From the NCBI GenBank assembly GCA_004322005.1, contig SCRF01000030.1, positions 1-47,760 of the forward strand: a stretch of 47,760 bases of DNA. Direction: 5' to 3'. This document shows positions 26,936-35,357 of this stretch, piece after piece. Position 1 is the stretch's first letter; each line of letters begins with the position of its first letter. A model generated the notes under the pieces. That model worked only from the letters and a program-made list of their open reading frames with translations, did no database searches and was not told the origin of the DNA. The DNA comes from Rhodanobacter sp. GTDB taxonomy: Bacteria > Pseudomonadota > Gammaproteobacteria > Xanthomonadales > Rhodanobacteraceae. The position numbers and the translations under genes are program-made.

Positions 26936-29492
26936 CGTCGGGCTTCGCGTGCGGCGCCATCAGGATCGACAGGCAGAAGTGGAACGCCACGCCCAGGCTC
27001 ACCGTGAGCCCGATCGCGCGCAAGACCGGGATGCTGGCCCACCCCAGCATGCCGAACACCAGCAGCGCGGACAACACGCACACGAGGGTGGCATGCAGGG
27101 TCCGCCGCTGTTCGGCCGGATCGCCGGTGTCGCGCTCGAAGAACAGCGCGTAGTGCAAACCCAGCCCGCCGGCGAGGATCAACGCCACCAGATGGAACAG
27201 CGATATCTCGATGCCGGCCATGCGCTCCACCGCCAGCACCAGGAACGTCGCCAGCGTCATCGGCGCCAGCACGTGCCAGGTGCGGCGCAGGCTGCGCAGG
27301 GCGAAGGTGATGGTCAGCACCAGCAGCACGGTGGCCGCCAGCAACGCCTCGAGGATCCGCGTGCGATAGGCCGCCACCAGCGATTCCGAGGCGGCCTTCA
27401 GATCGAGCAGACGCACCGTGCCGCCGCTGCCGGCGCCTAGGAGCCTGTCGGGCTTTGGTGGTCGAGGCGAGAATTCGGCTGTGCGAGGACAGATTTTCGA
27501 CGCTTCGTCGGCCCATAGTGGTTCTATGGGTCGGCGAAGCGGCGGAAATATGGACCGCACAGACGGATTCGCAGCCCGGCCAACCAGAGTCCGACAGGCT
27601 CCTAAGGCCTGCAGCGCGGCCACGTCGTGCACGCCGCTGACCGTGGCCAGGCCCAGCCAATGCCCGTCGCGCCGCACCAGCATCGCGGCGAGACGCTGGC
27701 CCAGCGGGGTCCGCGCGTAACGCTGCGGGGTCAGCGGCGGCAAGCTGCGCGCCGTCTGCACGTCGTCGAGAAACGGCTGGAACAGACCGGGGCGGAACGG
27801 CAAGCCCTGCAGCGCCGTGTGCAACTCGCGCTGCAGCGTGGCTTGCTCCGGCAGCTTGCGTTGCCGCGCAAGCTGCCGCGCGGCACTGGGCAGGTAGCGC
27901 GACGGCAGTTCCAGCGCATCGACGGCGTGCCTGGCCAGCAGCGCATCCACCCTGGGCTGCAGCTGCTCGGACAGCGCCAGCACGCCCTGCGCGGTCGAGG
28001 CCTGCAGGATCAGCAGATAGCGCACATCGGGCGCACCCAGCGCCTCGCGCAGCCGCGCATCGCGCTGCAGCAGCGGTGCCGGCAACGGGGTCAGCGCCGC
28101 CAGGTCGTTCTGCCAGAACGGGCCCGGCGCCAGGATCAGCATCACCGTGATCGCCAGTGCCACCAGCACGGGAAACCAGCGCGGCCGAGGCAGACGATCG
28201 ACCAGGTCGCGCGCCAGCGCCAGCCAGCGCATGTCGGCCACGTCGCGCACCCGCGTCGGCAGCAGGCGCGGCAGCAGGTAACGCGTGCTGAAACCGGCCG
28301 CCAGCAGGCCGACGATGGTGAACACCGCCAACTGTTTCAAGCCATTCACGCCGGACGCGTAGAAGGCCAGATAGGCGATGCAGGCCGAAGCGATCGCGGT
28401 GAGCAGCGAGGGCCACAGCGCGCGCACGCTGTGCAGCGCATCCTCGCCGGCGCGGCGATGGCTGAGCACGCGGATCGGGTATTCCTGCACCACGCCGAGC
28501 AGGGTGAAGCCGAACGCCAGGGTGATCCCGTGCACCTGGGGAAACACCAGCGTCAACGCCGCGATACCGGCCAGCGCGGCGCTGGCGATCGGCAACGCCG
28601 ACAGCAGCAGCGAGCTCAGGCTGCGATACGCCAGCAGCAGCAGGGCAATGAAGCCCACGCTGGAAATGCGCCCGATCCAGTCGGCCTGATGCCGCGTCTG
28701 CGCCGCCGCCACCACACTGAAATAGCCCGGCCCGCTGAACTGCAACTGCGCGAACGCACTGCCCGGCAACGCATGGAACGCCCGCTGGACACCGCCGATC
28801 GCCTGGCGCTGCGCATCCGGGTCGAAGCCCGACGCCACCGTCTGCACCAGCAACAATGCCTCGTGCTGCTTCGAAAACCACACGCCATCGCGCAGCTCGG
28901 GCGGTGTCGGCGGCGCCCAGCGCTCGGCCAGCTTCAGCACCTCCAGCGTGGGGTCGCGCGGCAGCAGGCCTTTCAGCAGGCTGGCGGCGGGCGAGGACAG
29001 GTCATCCAGCCGCTGCTGCAGCTGATCGGCCAGGTACGCCTCGTCCAGCGGCTGCGTATCCAGCGTCGGCGACAACAGGTAGCGGTAGGGCAACAGCGAG
29101 CTGTCGAGCGCGGCAAGATCGAAGCTGCCGTCGAGGACCTGGCTGTAACGCCGGTCGTGCTTGAGCGCCGCGACGAGCCCCCGGCTCAGGCGGGCCAGCA
29201 TGGCATCGCGCTGGTCGGCCGGCAGCGGCGCGCACGGCGTGACCGGAGACAAGCCCTGCGCGGCGTGGTCTTCGTGAGGAGTGCAACGTGCGGCAATCGT
29301 CAGCAGCAACAGGCGCGAGCCCGGACCGTCGCCGACCTGCTCCATCAGCAGACGCTGATCGGGGGTGGTCGGCGCCGGCATGAAGCTGCGCAGATCGGTG
29401 CTGACCTTCAGCCGCTGCACGACCAGCAGCCCCAGCCCGGCCAGCACCAGCAGCCAGCCGGCCAACAGCAGCAGGCGCCCGCGACGGGACAT
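26919..29492 (-). CDS. MMPL/RND-type exporter of the pigment cluster
   Basis: An 857-residue inner-membrane protein with the two-fold RND/MMPL layout: an N-terminal helix (LLLLAGWLLVLAGLGLLVVQ), a large periplasmic loop, five or six helices (about WIGRISSVGFIALLLLAYR to STRYLLPRLLP), a second loop and five C-terminal helices with LILAGGLGLHYALFF. Aryl-polyene and xanthomonadin clusters carry such exporters to move the lipid-linked product toward the outer membrane. Residues 630-685 are encoded by a 168-bp inverted-repeat element inserted exactly in frame. Without it the protein would read ALQA-GAGSGGTVRLLDL. The insertion lies in the second periplasmic region, just before the C-terminal helices, and may or may not be tolerated. 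Confidence 0.87.
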   Translation of the reverse strand: MSRRGRLLLLAGWLLVLAGLGLLVVQRLKVSTDLRSFMPAPTTPDQRLLMEQVGDGPGSRLLLLTIAARCTPHEDHAAQGLSPVTPCAPLPADQRDAMLARLSRGLVAALKHDRRYSQVLDGSFDLAALDSSLLPYRYLLSPTLDTQPLDEAYLADQLQQRLDDLSSPAASLLKGLLPRDPTLEVLKLAERWAPPTPPELRDGVWFSKQHEALLLVQTVASGFDPDAQRQAIGGVQRAFHALPGSAFAQLQFSGPGYFSVVAAAQTRHQADWIGRISSVGFIALLLLAYRSLSSLLLSALPIASAALAGIAALTLVFPQVHGITLAFGFTLLGVVQEYPIRVLSHRRAGEDALHSVRALWPSLLTAIASACIAYLAFYASGVNGLKQLAVFTIVGLLAAGFSTRYLLPRLLPTRVRDVADMRWLALARDLVDRLPRPRWFPVLVALAITVMLILAPGPFWQNDLAALTPLPAPLLQRDARLREALGAPDVRYLLILQASTAQGVLALSEQLQPRVDALLARHAVDALELPSRYLPSAARQLARQRKLPEQATLQRELHTALQGLPFRPGLFQPFLDDVQTARSLPPLTPQRYARTPLGQRLAAMLVRRDGHWLGLATVSGVHDVAALQALGACRTLVGRAANPSVRSIFPPLRRPIEPLWADEASKICPRTAEFSPRPPKPDRLLGAGSGGTVRLLDLKAASESLVAAYRTRILEALLAATVLLVLTITFALRSLRRTWHVLAPMTLATFLVLAVERMAGIEISLFHLVALILAGGLGLHYALFFERDTGDPAEQRRTLHATLVCVLSALLVFGMLGWASIPVLRAIGLTVSLGVAFHFCLSILMAPHAKPDDARQD
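27438..27605. mobile_element. 168-bp inverted-repeat element inside the exporter gene
   Basis: The ends are TAGGAGCCTGTCGGGCTTTG and, on the other strand, TTAGGAGCCTGTCGGACTCTG. The two arms of about 83 bp are imperfectly complementary along their whole length and meet at CCCATAGTGGTTCTATGGG. The length is 56 codons and no stop appears in the host frame. The left end is repeated at 22748-22764, so this is a dispersed family. Confidence 0.82.
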
Positions 29493-29495
29493 CGC

Positions 29496-30155
29496 TCAGG
29501 AACCGCCCCGGCACAGCGCCAGCAGCGCCTCGCGGGTCGGTTGGGCCGGCATCCTTGCCGCCAGCGGACCCAGCAGATCGACCGCCAGATCGCCGTCGGC
29601 TTCCTGCATGCGCATGCAGCGCGATTGTTTGCCGCGACCGTCGATCTCGATGCTGGCCACGCTCCCGGCCACGTTGGCATCGCGCGGAATCAGCAGCAGA
29701 GTCCACTGCGCGGCATCACCGTGGCGCTGGATCTCGAATGCCTGATCCAGCCTGGAGGCGTCGCCGCTCAGCAGCGCCACGAAGCTGTCCAGCAGCACCT
29801 GCAGCTGCGGCGCGCGCTTGAGCGAAAAACGGCGCGCGTGCCGGCCGGCACGCTGCACGGTCACCTCACCGTCGGCGATGGTGGCGGTTTCGGCGTGCGG
29901 CTGCGCCACGCGTCGCTGCAGCCGGTTGCCGCCAAGCCATGCCAGTTCGCCGGAGACCACCAGCGGCCGGTCCAGCAGGTGCATGAAACGCGCCTCGGCG
30001 AACGCCGTGCGGGCCGGTGCCGGCTGGCCGAGCGAGGCAATCAGTACCTGCGTCGCCGACCTCGCCGAGGCCGGCGTGATGTCAGGCCCCGACGCGACTG
30101 CCGACAGCGGGGCCATCAGACTCAGCAGCACGGCCAGTGTCTTGCCAGAAGTCAT
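29496..30155 (-). CDS. LolA-like outer-membrane carrier protein
   Basis: A 219-residue periplasmic protein. I chose ATG 30155 (MTSGKTLAVLLSLMAPLSAVASG), which gives a clear signal peptide cleaved near AVASG. The mature region ARFMHLLDRPLVVSGELAWLGGNRLQRRV resembles the lipid-binding beta-sheet cradle of LolA-family proteins found in aryl-polyene clusters. A C-terminal Cys occurs near the end (ALLALCRGGS). It probably accepts the pigment lipid from the MMPL exporter and carries it across the periplasm. The first 74 bp overlap the 3' end of the acyltransferase gene, and only 3 bp separate it from the exporter start, so the three are tightly coupled. Confidence 0.8.
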   Translation of the reverse strand: MTSGKTLAVLLSLMAPLSAVASGPDITPASARSATQVLIASLGQPAPARTAFAEARFMHLLDRPLVVSGELAWLGGNRLQRRVAQPHAETATIADGEVTVQRAGRHARRFSLKRAPQLQVLLDSFVALLSGDASRLDQAFEIQRHGDAAQWTLLLIPRDANVAGSVASIEIDGRGKQSRCMRMQEADGDLAVDLLGPLAARMPAQPTREALLALCRGGS

Positions 30156-31038
30156 AGAAATTGAACCAGTTGTAGGGAGCGATCCGGACATAGTGTTCCA
30201 ATCGTTGCGCGTAGCGGGCGATCAGCTCATCGAGCACCGGACCACGCCGCTGTCGCGGAATCTCGATCCGGTCGCTCATCGGCTCGAACACCAGCCGGTA
30301 GCGGTTGCCGCCCAGGTACAGGCCAAAGCTCAGCACGACCGGCACCTGCAGCGCATGCGCCAGCAGCCACGGACTGATCGGGAACGGTGCCGGCGAACCC
30401 AGAAAATCGGTATGCCGCAGCACTTCGTGCCCGCGCCCGCGATCGGCCAGCATGGCCACCACCGCGCCGCGCTGGCACGCCTCGGACATGGCCAGCGCGA
30501 TCGAGGTACCGTCCTGCGCCGCGTCGATCACGCAGGCGCCCAGATCGGGCGCCAGTGCTTCCAGCAACTGGGTCAGGGCCGGGGTTTTCTGCTTGTCCAG
30601 CACGACACGCAACTGCAGGTCCGGACGCCGCGCGCCGATCACCCGCAACGCCTCGAAACTGCCTTGATGCGAGCCGAGCAGCAGCACGCCACGCCCCAGC
30701 GCGATGCGCTGATCGAGCAGCTCGATGCCCTGCGTCTCGATCCGGAACGGCTTTTCGCCGTGCGCCAGCAGAAAGACCCGATCCATGATCGTGGCGGCAA
30801 AACAGTGGAGGTGCCTGAGCACCTGCCATGGCGTGACCGGTTGCTTGAGCACCCGCTGCAGGTATTGCCTCGACGCCCGCCGCTCCGGCCCGCGCCGCAA
30901 ATAGAAATACAGCGTGATCGGATACAGGCAGCAGCGGCCCACGCGACGTCCGCCACGCAGCGCGATCGTGCGGATCAGCCACAGCGCAAAATGGCCGCCG
31001 CCCTCGGGCCGGCTTTGCCAATGCTCGTTCGCGCTCAT
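30082..31038 (-). CDS. LpxL/HtrB-like acyltransferase of the pigment cluster
   Basis: A 318-residue membrane-associated acyltransferase. The HX4E catalytic motif is at His124-Glu129 in LLLGSHQGSFEAL, followed by LADRGRGHEVLRHTDFLG and PISPWLLAHALQVPVVLSFG, the layout of lipid A late acyltransferases. An N-terminal segment with CCLYPITLYFYL is the membrane anchor. In aryl-polyene clusters such enzymes attach the polyene to a lipid or sugar-lipid acceptor. The start overlaps the upstream dehydratase stop by four bases. Its 3' end runs 74 bp into the LolA-like gene in another frame, which is long for an operon overlap. Confidence 0.86.
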   Translation of the reverse strand: MSANEHWQSRPEGGGHFALWLIRTIALRGGRRVGRCCLYPITLYFYLRRGPERRASRQYLQRVLKQPVTPWQVLRHLHCFAATIMDRVFLLAHGEKPFRIETQGIELLDQRIALGRGVLLLGSHQGSFEALRVIGARRPDLQLRVVLDKQKTPALTQLLEALAPDLGACVIDAAQDGTSIALAMSEACQRGAVVAMLADRGRGHEVLRHTDFLGSPAPFPISPWLLAHALQVPVVLSFGLYLGGNRYRLVFEPMSDRIEIPRQRRGPVLDELIARYAQRLEHYVRIAPYNWFNFYDFWQDTGRAAESDGPAVGSRVGA

Positions 31039-31349
31039 GCCGTGCCCTCGACCAGGCCGCGGGCCAACACACGGCCATCATGGCGAATCTCGAAACGGAA
31101 CCGCACCGTCGGGCTGTCCGTTCCCGCTTCGGTCAACCGCACGATGGCGGCCTGGGCCGGCAGCAGCGGCGCCGAGAACTTCGCCTCCAGCACGCGCGCC
31201 AGCCGCAGTCCGCGCCACGCACGCAAGGCCTGCGCCACCTGTTCCAGCAGGATCACCCCGGGTACCAGCGGATGGCCCGGAAAATGACCCGCCAGCGCCG
31301 GGTGTCCGGCGTCCACGCACAACGCCTGCTCGAATCCGGCGCCGTTCAT
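31035..31349 (-). CDS. FabZ-like hotdog dehydratase (ApeI-like)
   Basis: A 104-residue hotdog protein, shorter than FabZ. The active-site motif is AGHFPGHPLVPGVILLEQVAQAL, with His22 in HFPGxPxxPGV. LEAKFSAPLLPAQAAIVRL and GRVLARGLVEGT complete the fold. ApeI-like proteins of this size are the second dehydratase subunit in aryl-polyene clusters and may pair with the ApeP-like protein downstream. The start at 31349 overlaps the stop of the membrane-protein gene (ATGA), and its stop overlaps the acyltransferase start. Confidence 0.82.
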   Translation of the reverse strand: MNGAGFEQALCVDAGHPALAGHFPGHPLVPGVILLEQVAQALRAWRGLRLARVLEAKFSAPLLPAQAAIVRLTEAGTDSPTVRFRFEIRHDGRVLARGLVEGTA

Positions 31350-32065
31350 GACGTTGCGGCCCCGTTGCCGCGCACCAGCTGCGGCCAGTGCAGGGCCAGC
31401 TGCAGCAGCATGCGATGCAGGGAAGGATGACTCAGATGGCGCAGCCGCCAGCGACGATAACCGTACTCCAGCACGAACGCGGCCCCGAGCAGCGCATAAC
31501 TGCCCACATGCTGCCATGCCGCGACCCAGCGGTCGGCCAGCGGCAGCGGCAAGGCAAAGCCAAAGCGCACCAGCAGACCACGTTGTCCAGCCCACAGCAG
31601 CAGCACGGCCAGCAGCAACGCCTGCGCACCGAGCAACAGCGTCCAGCCCCAGGTGATCTGCCGGGCATAGCGCGCCACCCCGGGCTGTGCCAGCCGCCGG
31701 GCGCCTTCGAGGACGACGATGAATCGTGCCACCAGCGGCTCGGAGGTGGCCAGCGAGCGACCGAACCAGCCGGCCAGCAGCGCATTGATCAGCACCGGCA
31801 AGGCTTCCAGCAGCAGCCCCGCCCAGCCCTGCCGCCACAGCAGCCACAGGGCTGCCAGCAGCCCCAGCCACGCCAGCCAGGGCGCAACCCGACGCGCCAG
31901 CAGTCGCGGCAACATCGCTGCCGTCACCAGCAGCAGCAAAGCCGCCAGCGCAAAAACCTGCCGGTGCGTCAACACGCCGGCCATCGCCAGCAACGGATAG
32001 GCCAGCAACAGCAGCAACGCCGAACGCCGCGCCTGATTTTCAACGGGTTGGACGGGAGACGTCAT
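31346..32065 (-). CDS. Integral membrane protein of the pigment operon (COG4648-like)
   Basis: A 239-residue protein with about seven hydrophobic helices, including LLLLLAYPLLAMAGVL, VFALAALLLLVTAAML, APWLAWLGLLAALWLLWRQGW and ITWGWTLLLGAQALLLAVLLLW. The C-terminal third is basic (EYGYRRWRLRHLSHPSLHRML). Proteins of this type (COG4648) accompany ACP and acyltransferase genes in aryl-polyene clusters. Their job is not settled. I chose ATG 32065 because the longer frame lacks sense before it. It follows ACP after a 98-bp gap and overlaps the dehydratase start. Confidence 0.75.
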   Translation of the reverse strand: MTSPVQPVENQARRSALLLLLAYPLLAMAGVLTHRQVFALAALLLLVTAAMLPRLLARRVAPWLAWLGLLAALWLLWRQGWAGLLLEALPVLINALLAGWFGRSLATSEPLVARFIVVLEGARRLAQPGVARYARQITWGWTLLLGAQALLLAVLLLWAGQRGLLVRFGFALPLPLADRWVAAWQHVGSYALLGAAFVLEYGYRRWRLRHLSHPSLHRMLLQLALHWPQLVRGNGAATS

Positions 32066-32163
32066 GTGGGGTTCCGCGCTGGCACTACAGACACCGCGAG
32101 CCTGACACCCGAGACGGAATATTGCGTGACGAAAGCCGGCCGCCAATCCACCGGATGTGGCAA

Positions 32164-32433
32164 TCAGCTGACGCGATGCTGCTCGACATGGGCAGACAGG
32201 GTACGCAAACTGTTGAAAATTTGCCGGTTGTCCGGGTTGTCCGAACGCAACTGAAAACCATAGCGTCTGGAAACGGCGAGCGCGATTTCCAGTGCATCGA
32301 TGGAATCCAGCCCCAGCTCGCCACCAAACAACGGCGCGTCGGGATCGATCTGCGCCGGGGCCACGGCCTCGAGGTTCAGGCATTCCACCATCAGCGTGGC
32401 CAATTCATGCTGCGCGGGCGTCTGCTCAGTCAT
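32164..32433 (-). CDS. Acyl carrier protein of the pigment cluster
   Basis: An 89-residue ACP. The phosphopantetheine site is Ser44 in GELGLDSIDALE, and the helical pattern around CLNLEAVAPAQIDPDAPLFG is typical. It would carry the aryl starter and the growing polyene. ATG codons at 32445 and 32448 extend it by four or five residues (MMESSMTEQ). I prefer 32433 because the homologous start normally falls near here, but no ribosome site decides between them. It is the first gene of the eight-gene minus-strand operon and is divergent from the chorismatase gene 87 bp away. Confidence 0.87.
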   Translation of the reverse strand: MTEQTPAQHELATLMVECLNLEAVAPAQIDPDAPLFGGELGLDSIDALEIALAVSRRYGFQLRSDNPDNRQIFNSLRTLSAHVEQHRVS

Positions 32434-32520
32434 GCTCGATTCCATCATCCTGTTTCATTGCACCCGGGGCAGCGGTCGCGAAGTGTAACATAGCGCCCTC
32501 GCCATTCCCGGTTGCACACA

Positions 32521-33513
32521 ATGATCCATGGTTGTGAAACCCCCCAGCTCGACCCGCACCCGCGCCGCGCACCACGTGTCTCCTATCGGTTGGCCGCTGC
32601 GGCAGTCGCACTCGACGAACCGGGCACGCTGGCGGCGTTCGGTTTCGGTACCGGCGCACCGCGCAGCGATGACCCGCGCTGGCTCAGGGTCGAACTGGAA
32701 TCGTTCGACGCCCCGGTCCCGCTGGAGTCGTGGCAGATCGAGGCTGACGTGAATTGCGGTCGCAACGGGGCACTGCACTGGTCGGCTGGTGGCGGCTGGC
32801 TGTTCGCCGCGATCGAACTGGACGAGCGCGAACACGACGGCCCCGATGGCGCAGCCCGGCATGCCTACGCCCAGCTGCGCGACTTCGTCGGTGGCCGCGC
32901 CGAGCAGCATGTGCTGCGCATCTGGAATTACATCGGCGGGATCAATTGCGGCAGCGGCGACAGCGAGCGCTACAAGCGTTTCTGCCACGGTCGCGCCGCC
33001 GGCATGGGTACGTTCTTTGCGCAGGGTTTTCCCGCCGCCACCGCGATCGGCCATCACGGCCCGCAACATCGCCTGCAGGTCTATCTGCTGGCCTGCGACA
33101 GGCCCGGTCTGCGGGTGGAAAATCCGCGCCAGGTCAGCGCCTGGCGTTACCCGCGTCAGTACGGCCGCACCCCGCCCAGCTTCGCCCGCGCCATGAACCT
33201 GCCGGCACAGGATGCGCTGGCGATCTCCGGCACCGCCGCCATCGTCGGTCACGCCTCGACCCACCAGGACGACCTGGATGCCCAACTGGACGAAACGCTG
33301 ACCAATCTCGAGGCGCTGCTGGGCAGCGCCGGCATGGCCACCGGCTTCGACACCCACTCGCCGCTGAAAGTCTACGTGCGCCACACCGGCGATGCACCGC
33401 AGGTGCGCGAATTCATCCGTCACCGCCTGCCCGGCGTGCCAGTGCTGCTGCTGCACGGCGACATCTGCCGCCGCGAACTGCTGGTGGAGATCGATGGCTG
33501 GCGCTACGCCTGA
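32521..33513 (+). CDS. xanB2: Chorismatase, XanB2-like (3-/4-hydroxybenzoate synthase)
   Basis: A 330-residue cytosolic enzyme of the chorismatase family that contains FkbO, Hyg5 and XanB2. XanB2 converts chorismate to 3- and 4-hydroxybenzoate, the starter of xanthomonadin and a ubiquinone precursor. Diagnostic parts are LRIWNYIGGINCGSGDSERYKRFCHGRAAGM (from about residue 132), a C-terminal RidA-like half with AISGTAAIVGHASTHQDDLDAQLDETLTNLEALL, and DTHSPLKVYVRHTGDAPQVR. The ATG at 32521 is chosen. It is divergent from ACP, so both could share a control region at 32434-32520. Choice of 3- or 4-hydroxy product cannot be read by eye. Confidence 0.9.
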   Translation: MIHGCETPQLDPHPRRAPRVSYRLAAAAVALDEPGTLAAFGFGTGAPRSDDPRWLRVELESFDAPVPLESWQIEADVNCGRNGALHWSAGGGWLFAAIELDEREHDGPDGAARHAYAQLRDFVGGRAEQHVLRIWNYIGGINCGSGDSERYKRFCHGRAAGMGTFFAQGFPAATAIGHHGPQHRLQVYLLACDRPGLRVENPRQVSAWRYPRQYGRTPPSFARAMNLPAQDALAISGTAAIVGHASTHQDDLDAQLDETLTNLEALLGSAGMATGFDTHSPLKVYVRHTGDAPQVREFIRHRLPGVPVLLLHGDICRRELLVEIDGWRYA

Positions 33514-33519
33514 GGCGAG

Positions 33520-33609
33520 AAGTGAGTGGAGAGGAGTGAGAAGCGCGAGAGAGCCACGGCAGCGCGCGCTTCGGCTTTTCTCTCACTTCTCACTCCTCTC
33601 CACTCACTT
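33520..33609. terminator. Perfect 24-bp inverted repeat between xanB2 and glmU
   Basis: The arm at 33520-33543 (beginning AAGTGAGTGGAGAGGAG) is perfectly complementary to 33586-33609. The right arm overlaps the last sense codon and the TGA stop of glmU. The position between convergent genes suits a bidirectional terminator. Composition (GAGTG units) is unlike the other repeat families here. Confidence 0.75.
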
Positions 33610-34974
33610 TTGCTTCAACGGCCGCTTCCACCCCTCGAACGTGTGCTGCTTGCCACGCGCCACCGTGAGCGTGCCCTCCGGCGCATCGTGCGTGATCACC
33701 GAACCGGCGCCGATGGTGGCCTGCGCACCAACCGTCACCGGCGCCACCAGGGCGCTGTTGGAACCGATGAAGGCGCCATCGCCGATGCGCGTGACGAACT
33801 TGTTGACGCCGTCGTAATTGCAGGTGATGGTGCCGGCGCCGATGTTGACGTCGCGGCCGATCTCGCTGTCGCCGAGGTAGCTCAGGTGGTTCGCCTTGCT
33901 GCCCGTGCCCAGGCGGCTCTTCTTGATTTCCACGAAGTTGCCGACGTGCACGCCGGCATCGAGTTCGGTACCCGGACGCAGCCGCGCGAACGGGCCGATC
34001 GTGCACGGCCCATGGGTGATCACGCCGTCCAGATCGCAATGCGCCTGCACCACGGTACCGGCGGCGAGCTGGACGTCTTTCAAGCGGGTGAACGCGCCGA
34101 TACGCACGTCGTCGCCCAGCACCACACGACCTTCCAGGATCACGTCGATGTCCAGTTCGACATCGCGTCCGGCTTCGACCATGCCGCGTACATCGATGCG
34201 CGCCGGGTCGGCCAGCCGCACGCCGTCCATCGCCAGGGCGCGGGCGGCGCGCAAGCGGTACTGCGCTTCCAGCTCGGCCAGCTGCCAGGGGTTGTTGGCG
34301 CCGGCTGCTTCGGTCGGATCGGCGCAGTCGACGCTGTGCGCGGCGCGGTTCTCCTGCGCCGCCATGGCGAAGATGTCGGTGAGGTAGTACTCGCCCTGGG
34401 CGTTGTTGCGATCGAGCCGGCCGATCCAGCCACGCAGCGCCTGCGCCTCGGCAGCGAGGATGCCGGTATTGACCAGGCTGATCGCGCGCTGGCTGTCGTC
34501 GGCGTCTTTTTCCTCGACCACGGCGCGGATCTGGCCATGCTCGTCGCACAGCACGCGACCATAGCCGTGGGGATCGTCGAGCCGGGTGGTCAGCAGGCAC
34601 AGCACGGCATCGGTGTGCACCAGCTGCCGCAAGGTCTCGCACCGGGTCAGCGGCACATCGCCATACAGCACCAGCACCCGCACGCCATCAGGAATGCCCT
34701 TCAGCGCCTGCTCCACCGCATGGCCGGTCCCCAACTGCTCGGCCTGCCGCACCCAGCGCAAGTCGGCCTGCCCGGCAAATGCCGCCTGCACCTGTTCGCC
34801 GCAGTGGCCGTGGACGATGTGGATCGTCGCCGGCTGCAGCGCGCGTGCGGTGGCCAGCACGTGGCCCAGCAGCGGTCGCCCGGCCAGCGGCATCAGCACC
34901 TTGGCCCGCCTGGACTTCATCCGCTTGCCTTCGCCGGCAGCGAGCACGATGACATGCAGGGCAGGAGCTTCCAT
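33604..34974 (-). CDS. glmU: Bifunctional UDP-GlcNAc pyrophosphorylase / GlcN-1-P acetyltransferase
   Basis: A 456-residue cytosolic enzyme that makes UDP-N-acetylglucosamine for peptidoglycan and LPS. The N-terminal uridyltransferase starts [21 protein letters not shown], with the nucleotide loop at 11-19. The C-terminal half is a left-handed beta-helix with hexapeptide repeats and [46 protein letters not shown], the acetyltransferase site. The length is normal. ATG 34974 fits the family start. It lies downstream of the atp operon on the same strand, separated by a REP-rich gap and the atp terminator. glmU next to atpC is a common gammaproteobacterial order. Confidence 0.96.
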   Translation of the reverse strand: MEAPALHVIVLAAGEGKRMKSRRAKVLMPLAGRPLLGHVLATARALQPATIHIVHGHCGEQVQAAFAGQADLRWVRQAEQLGTGHAVEQALKGIPDGVRVLVLYGDVPLTRCETLRQLVHTDAVLCLLTTRLDDPHGYGRVLCDEHGQIRAVVEEKDADDSQRAISLVNTGILAAEAQALRGWIGRLDRNNAQGEYYLTDIFAMAAQENRAAHSVDCADPTEAAGANNPWQLAELEAQYRLRAARALAMDGVRLADPARIDVRGMVEAGRDVELDIDVILEGRVVLGDDVRIGAFTRLKDVQLAAGTVVQAHCDLDGVITHGPCTIGPFARLRPGTELDAGVHVGNFVEIKKSRLGTGSKANHLSYLGDSEIGRDVNIGAGTITCNYDGVNKFVTRIGDGAFIGSNSALVAPVTVGAQATIGAGSVITHDAPEGTLTVARGKQHTFEGWKRPLKQK

Positions 34975-35108
34975 ATCGTCACCACGGCATTGGGCAAGGT
35001 TCGTCGTGCAGGATATCAGCCCGCCCGCCGGGCGGGGCATGCGGCTTCGCGCCGGCGTCGACCCTGTCCAAGGCGGCGAGGCGCATTCGATATGCTGGCG
35101 CGCAACAA

Positions 35109-35294
35109 AGGCATCGCGCACAGGGTGCGCTACCAGACATCGCGCGGCCCATCGTTGGCGGGCGACGGCCCGGCAGGAGCGCACCGTGCGCGAAAGCTCT
35201 CCATCGACGCCCGGGCAAAGAGCATCGCGCGCAAGCGCGCTCCTACGGACCCGGCCTGCCTGCCGCAGGAGCCCACCCTGTGGGCGAATGCTCT
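35109..35294. repeat. Cluster of four REP half-units
   Basis: Units of the GTAGGAGC...GCATTCGC family occur at about 35109-35134, 35173-35200, 35219-35246 and 35265-35294 in alternating orientation, each somewhat diverged (for example GCAGGAGCCCACCCTGTGGG). They fill the 383-bp atpC-glmU gap and can form several alternative hairpins. Confidence 0.8.
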
Positions 35295-35310
35295 CCGCCA
35301 ACACCCAGCA

Positions 35311-35335
35311 AAACGCCGGCGCGTGGCCGGCGTTT
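35311..35335 (-). terminator. Intrinsic terminator of the atp operon
   Basis: AAACGCCGGC (35311-35320) pairs with GCCGGCGTTT (35326-35335) around GCGTG. Read on the minus strand, the hairpin ends in TTTTGC. It is 22 bp after the atpC stop. Confidence 0.75.
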
Positions 35336-35357
35336 CGTCAAGCTCTTTACTGGAGCC

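Noticed and set aside
27627..30164. 845-codon plus-strand frame
   Set aside because: It is antisense to the exporter and LolA-like genes and has the same low-complexity Arg/Gln-rich composition.
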